Source: Ophiodon elongatus
Lineage: Eukaryota > Chordata > Actinopteri > Perciformes > Hexagrammidae
NCBI GenBank assembly: GCA_016806645.1
Contig: JACSYO010000458.1
Span: 257,501-321,500, forward strand
Length of the DNA: 64,000 bases
Direction of reading: 5' to 3'
Part shown: positions 24,736-37,000 of the stretch, one piece after another
How the letters are laid out: each line of letters opens with the position of its first letter
Numbering within the stretch: the stretch's first letter is position 1
Position numbers and translations under genes: made by a program
Notes under the pieces: generated by a model
What the model was told of the DNA's origin: nothing
Database searches by the model: none
The model's input: the letters and a program-made list of their open reading frames with translations, nothing else

Positions 24736-25334
24736 CAGTCCACAAACCGATGAGTGACGTCACCATGACTACGTCTACTTCTTATATACAGAATATGGCT
24801 ACGGCCCCAGCGTTTTCCTAGTTGTTTTTGGACACACATAAAAGTGAGTGACGCGTCTTGGTGTGATCGGCCCCTAAGGCTACTGGGTACTTTTTCAGTA
24901 CAGCAACACAATGAAAACACCATTGTGAGCACTAAAAACATAACTCATGTTATTTGGGGTGGAGGCCAAAAACTCTGATATCTCAAAACCTGGACAAGTA
25001 TAAACCACAACTATCTGCATGCGTAGATACTACTAGAGGAAGCTTTTTGTTGTTGTTGTGGCGATCAAGTCAGTGTCTCTAACCATCAGGTCACATGATC
25101 CAAAGTGTTCGGTTCGACACCGACACCCTCCTTGGCGGTGGGTTATTAAGTGCTATGAGAATGACGAAGTGCTTTTAGGTAGATGTACGCTACAAACAGA
25201 CTCCTGTGACCAATTCACAGTCTCGTCTCTGCCGCTTGGACCCAGCAGAGACGAGAACTTCAGAGGGTCACGAGGACCTCCGGCTGTGTGCGAGTGCGTC
25301 CACTGAAACATGAATGTCCTGGCGCCAGGATGCT

Positions 25335-25352
25335 TTTATTTGTTTATTTATT
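25335..25352 (-). terminator. rsf1: Overlapping polyadenylation signals for rsf1 (proximal)
   Basis: Three minus-strand AATAAA hexamers within 18 bases, about 270 bases after the stop. Confidence 0.5.
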
Positions 25353-25619
25353 TTTTTTGGTCCGGCTGGCTGGTTCAATGGTGACGATGAGCATAAATGC
25401 GTAGCTCGTGAGTCTTGTGGTTGTGAGGTCACGACCGTGGAGAGCGCACTTAACACAATACAACAGCGAGGAGGAAGAGCAAGACGGAGAAAAGGGGGAG
25501 GCGGGGGGTAAAATCCAGTTTCAAAAGGTGGTTTCGTGGGGTGAAAGGCCTGACAGTTACAAAAAAGAAGAAAAAAAAAAAAGACAAAGAAGCGAGCGTT
25601 ATTCACACAAACACAGCCA

Positions 25620-28109
25620 TCACGACTGCGGACTGTTCTGGGCAGAGTTTAATGAGTCTGTCTGGCCCGCCTCCTCTTCCTCCTCCTCTTCCTCCTCCTC
25701 CTCCTCCTCCTCCTCCTCCTCCTCCTCATCCTTCTCCTCCTTCTTCTTCTCCTTCTCCTTCTTCTCCTTCTTCTCCTCCTTCTCCTCCTTCTCCTCCTCC
25801 TCCTCCTCTTCTGGATGTGAGGGGCCATTGTGCCTGCCCTGCCCGTCTGATCCTACACTGTCCTTGGGAACAGCGGGACTCCCAGCCTCAGGCTTCGCCG
25901 AGGCCCTGGAGGTCCGATGTCTGTTTGACGGAGACAGGCTACGGCCCCTCCCCTTTTCCTGAGCGTCGCTGAACTTCTTCATCGTCACCTTCTTCTGTCT
26001 TCCCTCCCCCTCCTCCCCCTCCTCCTCCCCCTCCCCATCCTCTCCCTCCTCCTCCTCCTCCTCCTCCTCGCCTTCCTCTTCGTCGTCATCGGAGTCGATG
26101 CGGTTGAGTCTTTTGCGGACCGGACGATCCTCTTCCGACGACGACGTCTCGGACTCCTGCGATTCGTCCTCGTCGTCCTCGTCGTCCGTCGAAGGCCGCC
26201 TCTTTTTCAACATCTGAGCAAGCCGCTTGCGGCGCTGCAGCGACAGTATCTCTCTCCTCTTCCCCCGGCCCATCTTCTCCGGGTCCTCCTCCTCCTCCTC
26301 TCTCTCGGTCCTCCTCAACCGCCTCGCTTTGTCTTTGTCCGTCTTCTCCCGCTCTAGGAGCTTCCTTTTCAGGCGCCTCCCTCTCTCTCGCTCCTCGTCC
26401 TCGTCGTGTCTCCTCCGCTTTTGCCTCGCCCTGTTTCTCCGGGGGTCTTCCTCCTCTCTCCTCCTCTTGTTCACTCTTCTCCTCTGGCCACCTTCCTCCT
26501 CATCTTCGTAGTCCTCCTCCGTGTCTCGGGAAGAAGGTGATGCTGAAAGAAAAGAAAGAAAGAGGAAGGATTTAAATCTTGAGCTGCACTTGGATCCACT
26601 TCATCCTTCGCAGAGATAAAACTTGAATAGAAACCCAGTTAAACTGAATGTGATCAGTGTGAACCAGTGCACATGCTCAGAGAGTGCTGATCTGAGAGGA
26701 GATGACCGACCGTCGCTGTAGTCACTGGAGAAATGCTCCTTGCGAGGTCTGCCGCGGCCTTTAACCTTGACCTTCTTGGCGGAGGCCCGGGAGTTGTCCG
26801 ATGACTCGGAGGTCTCGCGGTAGTTGACCTGCTGGCGCTGGCCGCGCCTGAGACCCCGCCTCTTCTTGTCGGCATCGCTGTCGGTCATGTCGCTGAACTG
26901 ATCCGAGCCTGCCGAGGACATGGGACAGTTTATTTGATCATTTTGATGATCGAATAGTACCAGAATTTATGTTCTCTGGATCCCGAATGATTTGCTCTTT
27001 TCTGGGTTTAACATCTATGGGTCTTGGGCCGGTCAGTTGGACAAAGCAAGCGATAAAAATATTTCATATATATTCATATACTCATTTGAGAAGCTGGAAC
27101 CAGAAAAGGTTTGACATTTTAACATAAAAAAAATGCCTGAAGGACCGTGTCCACATAGTGGTTTATTTCTGATGGTCTTTTCCAGTTGTTATCGTAGAGG
27201 AGAGAGCGCGTGCGGCCGCCTAGAGGAAAACACGCTTCTTTTTCTGAGCGTCTCCACCTTATTTGTGCTCTTCAAGTTGAAAACCTACGGACTTTTTTTA
27301 GAAAAGCGCTGGTGATGCCACCGTAGTAAATGGAGGAGAGGCTTTTTCCTGTCTTTCCATCCTGACCTTTATATGTCAGACAGACACTATCATAACAAAG
27401 ACCGAAAATAGCCTGTCTGTGGGAGCAGATAAGCCTCGGTGGACACGCTTTTATCGGCGTACCCGTAGGCTCCGTCAGATCGTCCTCCTCGCTTCAACGT
27501 CTACCACACAACGGAGGTGAGAGTGGTGATATGCTGTTCTGTCAAGGTATTGCCATCATAAAAAAAAAAAAAAAAGAAAAAAGAAAGCTCCTAACACCCT
27601 GAAAAAGATGCTCTACGGAAACTGGCCCTTAAAATATAGAAAAACTAAAAGTTGAATTACATTTAGCACTCATGTCTGAAAGCCGTTTCCATCAGCTGTA
27701 CAAACAGCAGCTTCCTTCATGAAAGCGATTCTTAATCAGCTCGATCAACTCTGCAACTGTGATGCAGAGCACTTCCCCTCGCCGGCGCACTCACCTATTT
27801 CCTCCTCGCTGTCCTCCTCCTCTTCCTCAGAGGAGCGTCTCCGCCGCCGTTTCGGCCGCTTCCTGCCCCTGCGTTGGGTCTTGCTGGGTCGCTGCTTGGG
27901 CGCCCCTCTCACCGCCCGTCTGGGGCGGGACCCACTCTCCGCGCTGCCCGCGTCCTCATCTTCCACCTCGTCATCGTCCGGCCCTGATGCAGCGAAATCT
28001 TCATCCTCTGAGCTTTGAGGGGGGGAAAGCAAAACGGAGGGAAGCAAATGCTTTTTCTTAGCGTGAACAAGGAGAGAGGGAAGGAAACACAGAGGGAGAG
28101 AGAAAATGG

Positions 28110-28183
<74 letters not shown>

Positions 28184-29838
28184 CTGTTGCTGAGCATGAA
28201 CTCGTCCTCACTCTCTGCCGCTGTGCTGTCACTCTCAAGGTCGTTCAGTCTCCGCCTCTTCCTGTTCCTGGCGGAGTGGGCCTGGCTTCTGATTGGCCGC
28301 TGGCTCCCCTTCCCTCCTTCCTCGGACAGGATGGCGGCGATGTCTCGGCCTCGCCCCGCTCCTGCATCGGAACAGTGGGTTCGAGTTGACGTTAAGGGGA
28401 AACTTTGACCAGACATTATGAATTTAGAGATGGGGAATCACGGGTCTCTGCCTCCATGGCATCGTGGATAATGACCGAATACTGGACTTATTTTACAAGA
28501 CTGCTTATCTTGCATCAGGGTTAAATTTATTTAAGCGGGGAATGAGGGGAAAAAAACCTGCAGCGGTGAACAGTTGAAACCGAATCAACTTTTGGAGAAA
28601 TGTAACCGCGGCGATCAGACCGGATGACGCTGAGTGGAAAGAAGAGCTCTCCCAGCTGTGCCCTCGTTAAACTCCTTTATTTCACGCACACAGCTTCAAC
28701 GTCTGCGTCTGGCTTTCAGACTGCGCAGCAAAACAGTGATACAAAGAAGCTTTCTTTTGGTTTGTGTCCATTTGGTTTAGTTTGTGGACAGGAAAAAATA
28801 AAGGTCCGGGTCGGGGGTTAAAGTTCTTCTTATTCTTCTCTTTGGTTGTTTTATGGCGGCTGGCTTTAAGGTGCAGGGGTTCAAAAACCACAACATGAGC
28901 CGCACAATCCGCACAACCCCGCTCTAATCGATGGATTTGGTGTGAATGCAGCCTTACTCCCAGCAGGAAGTGTAATGTAACATGAACAATGGCTGCATTC
29001 CGTTTAGTTGTGTCCATTTCACGACCCCGGTGTGAAGCTGGCTCACTGGAACAACTCACTCAAACGAAGCCATCCTTAAAGTGGATGTTTTTTTGCTCGT
29101 GTTCACAATATACATACACACAAACTGTAGTTCAGTTCAACTCTTTCAAATACTAATGTATTCAATAACCTACCGTGTTGCTGTCTCAGGGCAGAAATGG
29201 AAAAGAAGATATATTGTTAAGTATTAAACAGTTTATAGCATAAATGTCCGTTTCTAATGATGCAGTTCATCAGCGTTCATCACTTCGTCAACAGCGTGAA
29301 ATCTCACCTCCGCAGAGGTCCCTGATGTCCTCCTCTATAGCCTCATCAATGGCATCGTCAAAGTCATCAAACCTGCAACACACACACAAATCAGATGTTG
29401 ATAGCTTCTGTCTGGGATTTTATGTTTTTATTATGAGACTGTTTGCAAAACTCAAATCTTGCTTGCAAATATGACACAGCGTCTGGCCACACCCACCTGT
29501 AGCTGATGTGCTTCCTGGTTCTGGTTGATCTCCTCCCCAGATTTTTGCTCTTTTTGGGATCTTTCTTCTTCGCTGACTTCTCCTCTTCTCCCTCATTTCC
29601 CTCCTAAAAAAACCAAAAACAAACAGTTGAGACAAATTATTTTTAATAATGCACGGCAAAAATATGACATCAAACAGATGGCCAAAACGTCAAGTTTAAC
29701 AGTCAATTAAAACAGTTGTTTTGCATCGGTCCAGTGCTGACTGTAGACTACTGCTTCCCTCGCGACAGCCATTGCAGAGCTACAACTGCTGAGTGGGAGC
29801 GAGCGCCTTCGTTCAGACTCTAACATTCATTCAACCAG

Positions 29839-29882
<44 letters not shown>

Positions 29883-30687
29883 AAATAAAAAAAACTCCAT
29901 CTCAAGGCAGCAGCATATATGACACAGTTGCAGAATTATGAGCAAGACGTGCCGACTTCCAAGTTTTTTGGCTTGACTTGGAATTCGACCAATGAGACCA
30001 GCTCCTGAAGATTCAGCTGACTTTGTAACTGACTGCAAGCTGAGGGAGCAGCATGGCAAATCTGTTAGTAAGAAGGAAGCCTTATGAATAAGAATATGCC
30101 AATGGTTAAGTCTACGGATGGACAAGGCAGACCATCCAACCCGATTATACGGAGAGCAAGGGGAGGGCTTTAAAACAGCCATAGTCTCCTTTTGGCCTCG
30201 AAGGAAAAGCACAACTTCTTTCTAAAATAAAAGCAAAAAACAATTCCATCTTTTCACCAGTTGCTGAATGTAAAGCTTCAATGAGAGAGAAACCAATCAA
30301 TCATAATTCCAAGATACTTGTCTTGAGAGACAGACTCAGCCCAGTGACCGGTCATATTTCAAGACTCTTCCCATTTGAAATGGGATGAAATTGAAATGGC
30401 ATTAAAACAAATTAAAATGGATATTAAGATGCACAGAAGCAAATCACAATATTCCCCAATATATGTTTTAAAGCTTCATTCATAATATTATTACGGCAAT
30501 TATTGTGAGGCTGTGTTTTCACTGATGTGGTAGAACAAGAAAAATTCATAAATAAATAAATATATATATCTCAAACTCTTTTACTCACAGGGATGATGTT
30601 CTCCACACTGATTCCCACGTACACCAGCCGTTCCCTCCTGCACAGACGGGGAGAGAGGAGGGTCAATCCACATCCACAAGTCGATCA

Positions 30688-30751
<64 letters not shown>

Positions 30752-31800
30752 CTCCTCTCTGCTCGCTCTCTTTTCTTCAGAGCACTGTCCAGGTTCAGCA
30801 GCTGCTCCTCCAGTTTCTCACACAGCAGCTTCTGAACGGAGGAAACCCCCAAAGAAAAACACATTATTAAACGTTGGAAAACGTCTCTTCTAAAATGTCC
30901 TGTATAATAGCGAAACTCAACACTCAACTAGCACCACTGAAATGTGTCCCAAGCACCACGTATCAGTGACTTTAAAGTACTGAACACTGATGTATTTGGA
31001 GTCTTATCGGTGTATTTAATCAAATACGTCCTGATTTATATCAAGTTATTTCTCACCGGCTAGTGTTTAGACAACATGAAAAACTGGAGAAATTAAACCA
31101 AACCATTTTCAAATTAATATTTTACTAAGTAAGTAAGTAGTGTCAGGGCTCGACAGCAAGTGTTGCCAGGTTGCCATTGGAAAACATTTTGTGAAATAAG
31201 CAACTAATTAATGTAATTTGGTGTCACTTTTTAACATATGAGAAAAAAAAGGGACCGCAACAAGCAAAACATGCACCCCGAAATAAATACATTTAGAATT
31301 TGTTGCATTAGTGATATTTAAATATTGCTGTTACAGTCAGAACCGGATCCAGCAACAACACTGCATGGGCAAATGGATTCAACTGAACCTGAAGGAAGTG
31401 TAAGTATACTGCGAAGCGTGCACGACGTGTGACTTCGTCATTATTGAGCTGTAGAACTGCACAATATCTTAATCACTAATGGAAGGTGACTGAAAATAGA
31501 AACCATATGTTTTAGATTCAGCAACCAAAAGCTGATGCCAGCCTGGCAACCACTTTTAAAAGTTACTGTTGTACTTGTACTGCGTGTAGTGAGGTCTGGT
31601 GTTGTAATGAACTGTCAATATGAAAGAAAAACTCACAATGAACCTTCCTACAAACCATCAACTCCCTTCAGACTCTACAGACCACGAGGTAGGACTTTAG
31701 AGGCTTTTAGTTTTATACACGGACTACTTGACCGATTGATGAAGAGCTCAAATGTGCTTTATATGTCCCCAAGTAGCAGTCCCCCTCTCTGTCTCTGTGT

Positions 31801-31840
<40 letters not shown>

Positions 31841-32505
31841 ACACACCACACACACACAGCTTACATGCTGGCAGGGGGGACAGAACCACTCTCCATCTGG
31901 AATCAACATGAGTGGCGGCCGCAGACAGGCAGTGTGGTATCCGCTGTCACAGGAGTCACACAGCAGGATCTGAGGACACAAACGCACATATACTGTATGA
32001 CAATCACAAAGAAACGGATACCAGACCATTTCCAGTTACAGCTTCTCAAATGGGACAATTTGCTGCCTTTTCATATAAAAATAATGTGAATTTAATACTG
32101 TTTGGACGTTTTTTGTTTTTTTGGGGGGTTTTTTGGGCCTGAATGCATTTTGGGAGTCTGGAGCGGTCCAGTTCATGCAGAAGGCGTTTCTTTATGGATC
32201 TGGCTTTGTGCACGTTGAATCAGAAGAACGTGTCGAAATACCTTTTTTTTTTTTACATGTGTATGATAAAGGAGTGGAAACAGCCTCTCACCAGTTCGGG
32301 GTGGTTGGGCAGGCCACAGTGACTGCAAGCGTCCTCGCTGGGAATCTCCTCCGATTTGCACGATTCCTCCGAGTCACTCCCTCCCTCGCTCTCCCCATCT
32401 CCCCGTTTCCTCCCTCCGCCCTCCGCCTCCTCTCCCTCGTTCAGTTTGCGTCTCTTGGCGCGAATGTTGGACCATCGGGTTCGGCGATGCCTCCGTTTAC
32501 CCTGA

Positions 32506-32579
<74 letters not shown>

Positions 32580-33992
32580 AAGAAAGTTAAACCCAAGTCT
32601 TTTTGTGTTTATTCTCACGGGGACACACATTTAGAAACTGATTACCCTTTGTTTCCTTATTTGCCCAACTGGTTCAGTTTTGCCATCTTTCTTTGCGGTT
32701 GAGCTCCGCTCCTCTTCATCTTCTCCCTCCTCCTCCTCCTCCTCCTCCTCATCCTCCTCATCATCCTCATCCTCATCCTCATCCTCCTCTTCTCCCTCCC
32801 CCGTTCTGCTAGACAGTGCCTGTTTTTTTTGCGGTTTCTTTCTCTGGCTCTCAGCCGCCTTCGAGCTCGGCCTGCAGGTTGGCAAAGCAGATCTTCAAGA
32901 AAAAAGGCATAGACGAGACTGAATTTATTGTCAGATTACAACGGACAGACATATACAAAGTGTATTTTCAAATCCTCACAGTTTCATGAATCGTGTCACA
33001 CACATACCGGCAAATCCTTGCAGATCTCCTCAGCAGCCTCCCGTCCTCCTGCGCCTCCTGCGCCTCCTGCTCCCTTTCCTTCTCCTCCTCCTTTCCCCCC
33101 TTCCCCCGTAACTTGTTTCTCCGGTGGGGGGGGATCTTGATCTTCAACCGGATTCCTTCTTTCTGGAGCTCAGAGGAGGCTTCCTCCAGGGGACCCTTCT
33201 TCTCCCCTAATCCAAGTGCAGCATCCTTCGCCCTCACCTGGGCAGCCAGCCCTTCGTTGACCCCCTCTCCCTGCTCGTCCTTTGTATCCTGCTGGTCCGC
33301 TTTTAGAAGCGGAACGGTGCTCCCAGATTCCTCCTCAGACTTTACTAAAGTGCTTTTATTCTCTTTATGGTCATCTGTACCTCCTTCTTCTGCCAAAGGG
33401 CGTCCAGACACCTCTCTTCTCCTCTCGTCCACGTTGTCATCCTTCTGTTGGCGACTGCCAGCTGTTGTCGTCCCCCTGTCTGACTGCTCCTCTGTCTTTT
33501 TTTCACCCAGGTCTCCTGCCGTCTGTCTTTTAGGGTCCTCTAGAGACAGAGACAGAGGGGAAAGGCTAACGGAAACTACTTTCCTCCCAACAGCTTCAGG
33601 GAGTGGATCAGATTTTAAGGATGGCGGTGGCGGTAGTTTTCTGGCTGTTGGAGCGTCCATGGCTGCAGGAGGAGGAGGAGGAGGAGCCGTGGTTGCTGCC
33701 GCCACCTCCCCTTCAACAGGTCCCTTTCTTACCAACACTGACTGCCGGCTGACCTCCCTCTCTTCCTGCTCAGCTCTGGAGTCCCGCTGGTCTAAACCGG
33801 GCCCGTTCTGTTCCTGCTGCTCGGTGCTGGGGGCTCTGTGGCGTTCGGATGGGCTGCGGATGACCCCCACGTGACCTATGACCCCGACTTGACCTATGAC
33901 CCCTATGACTCCGTTTTGTCCCTCTTTGTGCGGCAAGGGGAGAAACGCTCTGCCGTTGCTCAGTTCCTGCCTCGATGCAGTGACCACCACCA

Positions 33993-34024
<32 letters not shown>

Positions 34025-37000
34025 GGTGGTTGTGGGGCAGCCGGGCCACCAGGGGGCGCCAACGAGCCCGGCAACTTCCCCTCTTTGCCGTGGCCGTCCT
34101 TGGTCTGGATCACTGAAGGGTTGCAAACAATAATGCTGCTGCTGTTGTTACTGTTGTTGAGGTGGTTGCCGTGGTAGCTCTCCGCGATCTTAAGCTCCCT
34201 CTTCTTCAGTGGCATCTTGGCCTGCTGGCTGCTCCTGACGACCGCCCGCTCCGCCTCCCCTTCCTGCTTCATGGCAGTCGCGCCTGGCGCCATGACGACC
34301 GACACGGCGTTTTTGGGGGCGTCGGCGTCCCTGGATTCCGACTTGATGACGGTGGTGATCGTGCTCACGCGGTTGTCAAAGACAGGCGGCGATGTGCGGT
34401 CGACCTTCTCTTCCTTCACCTCGGTGTTTTCCTGCTTGGTGGGCGGCGTCTCCTCCAGCTTCACCACTGCCAAACAAAAATGTGTCATTAAAATTGTGTC
34501 ATCACATAAAGGATGATCAGATCCATCCGTCAGATTTGATCATCAAGTAGAGTAAGAATGAACATGCCTGGGCATTGTTCTAGAGTGTTGAGTTACATTT
34601 TATTACACACATGAAAAAGGTAACCAGAACAGCCTTTTTCTAATTGGCGTCATTAGTCCACTATATATTTACGATTCAAATAGTTGTTTGCTGCTCTATT
34701 AACGCTCTGAACCCCGATCAGAGATGGTCAAAGAAACAGTAAAGTACAGCTGTTCCGATCCTTTAAAAGATGCTGAACAACATATTCATGCTGTTTTGTT
34801 TCAAAAGAGATTAGATTATTGCAACGCTCTTGTTACTGGTCTTCCAAAACAGTCAACAAAACATAATTCAACTTATTCTGAACTGTACTGCCAGAACAAG
34901 AGAGAGAGAACATTTTACCACAGTTTCAGCGATACTCCATTGGCTCCCAGTGTCTTTAATAATAGAATTTAAGGTTCTTTTACTTGTTTTTAAAGCTCTT
35001 GATGGTTTGGGCCTACAAGGTTATTTTATTGCAGTCTTTTATAATCCTTCACAAGCTCTCAGATCTTCTACTGCTGGGTTTTTAAGTACACACAACAAAG
35101 CTCTCTAATTGCTCCAAAATTATGGAATACCCTACCAAAAGCTATACAAGATGTATTTTATTTTTACTAATTCTCTCACTTTTCCATCCATCCATCCATC
35201 CATTTTCCTCCGCTTATCCGGGGTCGGGTCGCGGTGGCAGCAGGCCTAGCAGGCCGACCCAGGCTTCCCTCTCACCCGCAACACGTTCCAGCTCGTTCTG
35301 GGGGATCCCGAGGCGTTCCCAGGCCAGCTGGGAGATATAATCCCTCCAGCGTGTCCTGGGTCTTCCCCGGGGCCTCCTACCAGTTGGGCGTGCCTGGAAA
35401 ACCTCTAACGGGAGGCGTCCAGGAGGCATCCTGATTAGATGCCCGAACCACCTCAGCTGACTCCTTTCGATACGAAGGAGTAGCGCCTCAACTCCAAGTT
35501 CCCTCCTGATGTCCGAGCTCCTTACCCTATCTCTAAGGCTGAGCCCGGCCACCCTACGGAGAAAACTCATTTCGGCCGCTTGTATCCGAGACCTCGTTCT
35601 TTCGGTCACGACCCAGAGTTCGTGACCATAGGTGAGGGTCGGAACGTAGACCGCCCAGTAAATTGAGAGCTTTGCCTTCCGGCTCAGCTCCTCTTCACCA
35701 AGACGGTCCGGTGCAGCACCTGTTTTACTGCTGCAGCCGCACCGATCCGCCGGTCGATCTCCCGCTCCATCTTACCCTCACTCGTGAACAAGACCCCGAG
35801 ATACTTGAACTCCTTCGCTTGCGGCAGGCACTGCGTCCCCACCCGGAGGGAACAATCCACCGGTTTCCGGCAGAGCACCATGGCCTCGGATTTGGATGTG
35901 CTTACCCTCATCACCGCCGCGTCACACTCGGCTGCAAATCACCCCAGTGAATGCTGGAGGTCATGGTCCGAAGAGGCTAACAGGACCACATCATCTGCGA
36001 ACAGCAGAGAGGCGATCCCGAGACCCCCGAACCTGACGTTCTCCTCCCCCCGGCTACGCCTAGATATCCTGTCCTTGAAAGTCACGAACAGGACCGGTGA
36101 TAAAGGGCAGCCCTGGCAGAGGCCAACACCCACCGGGAACGCGTCTGACTTATTGCCGAGAATACGAACACAGCTCCTACTGCAGTCGTACAGAGACCGG
36201 ATGGCCCGTTGTAACGGGTCCGGCACCCCATACTCCCGCAGCACCCCCCACAAAAACCCCCGAGGGACCAGGTCGAAGGCCTTCTCCAAGTCCACAAAAC
36301 ACATGTAGACTGGTTGGGCAAACTCCCAGAGCCCCTCCAGTAGTCTTGCGAGGGTAAAGAGCTGGTCCACTGTTCCACGACCACGACGGAATCCGCACTG
36401 CTCCTCTTGAATCTGAGGTTCGACAATCGGTCGGAGCTCCTTTCCAGCACCCTGGCATACACTTTCCCGGGAGGCTGAGTAGTGTGATACCCCGATAATT
36501 CGAGCACACTCTCCGGTCCCCCTTTTTGAAAATGGGAACCACCACCCCGGTCTGCCAGTCCATGGGCACCGTTCCCGACCCCCATGCGACATTGAAAAGG
36601 CGTGTCAGCCAAGACAGCCCAACAACGTCCAGCGCCTTCAGCATCTCAGGGCGAATCTCATCCACCCCCGGTGCCTTGCCACCAAGGAGCTTATTGACTA
36701 CCTTAGTGGCCTCTGCCAAGGATATGGATGCGACCCCCCCTAAGTCTTCAGGCGCTGCCTCCTCTCTACAGGACATGTTGGCCGGGTTTAGGAGTTCCTC
36801 AAAGTGCTCTTTCCACCGCCCGACGATGTCCCCCGTCCGGGTCAGCAGTTCCCCCCCCGTGCTGAGCACAGCCTGGGGTAAGCCCTGCTTTCCCTTCCTG
36901 AGCCGTCGGATGGTTTGCCAGAACTTCCTTGAGGCCAACCAAAACTCCTTCTCCATGGCCTCCCCGAACTCCTCCCATGCCCGAGTTTTAGCGTCCGTGA

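Larger units (their letters stand above)
20125..25619 (-). other. rsf1: Putative long rsf1 3' UTR and downstream region
   Basis: No coding exon is visible between the rsf1 stop (25622-25620) and clns1a. Overlapping minus-strand AATAAA signals (plus TTTATT, 25335-25352) would give a 3' UTR of about 280 bases. A minus-strand ATTAAA near 20125-20130 would give about 5.5 kb. Human RSF1 has a multi-kilobase 3' UTR, which favours a long form, but this is inference. The interval holds a minisatellite (22182-22350), a hairpin repeat (23268-23825) and repeat family A copy 4 (24362-24735). Confidence 0.4.

Noticed and set aside
25408..26511. Plus-strand Ser/Pro-rich open frames opposite the rsf1 last exon
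   Set aside because: They are antisense shadows of GAG/GAA repeats coding for Glu/Lys in rsf1.
29175..29205. Possible microexon in rsf1 between exons 14 and 15 (minus strand, strong-looking GTAGGT donor)
   Set aside because: Possible lengths (7 or 11 bases) break the frame, whereas exon 14 to exon 15 joins in phase without it.
32993..33874. Plus-strand 293-codon open frame opposite rsf1 exon 7
   Set aside because: The minus-strand frame has conserved RSF1 motifs and matching splice phases; the plus frame is Ser/Phe/Cys-rich antisense.
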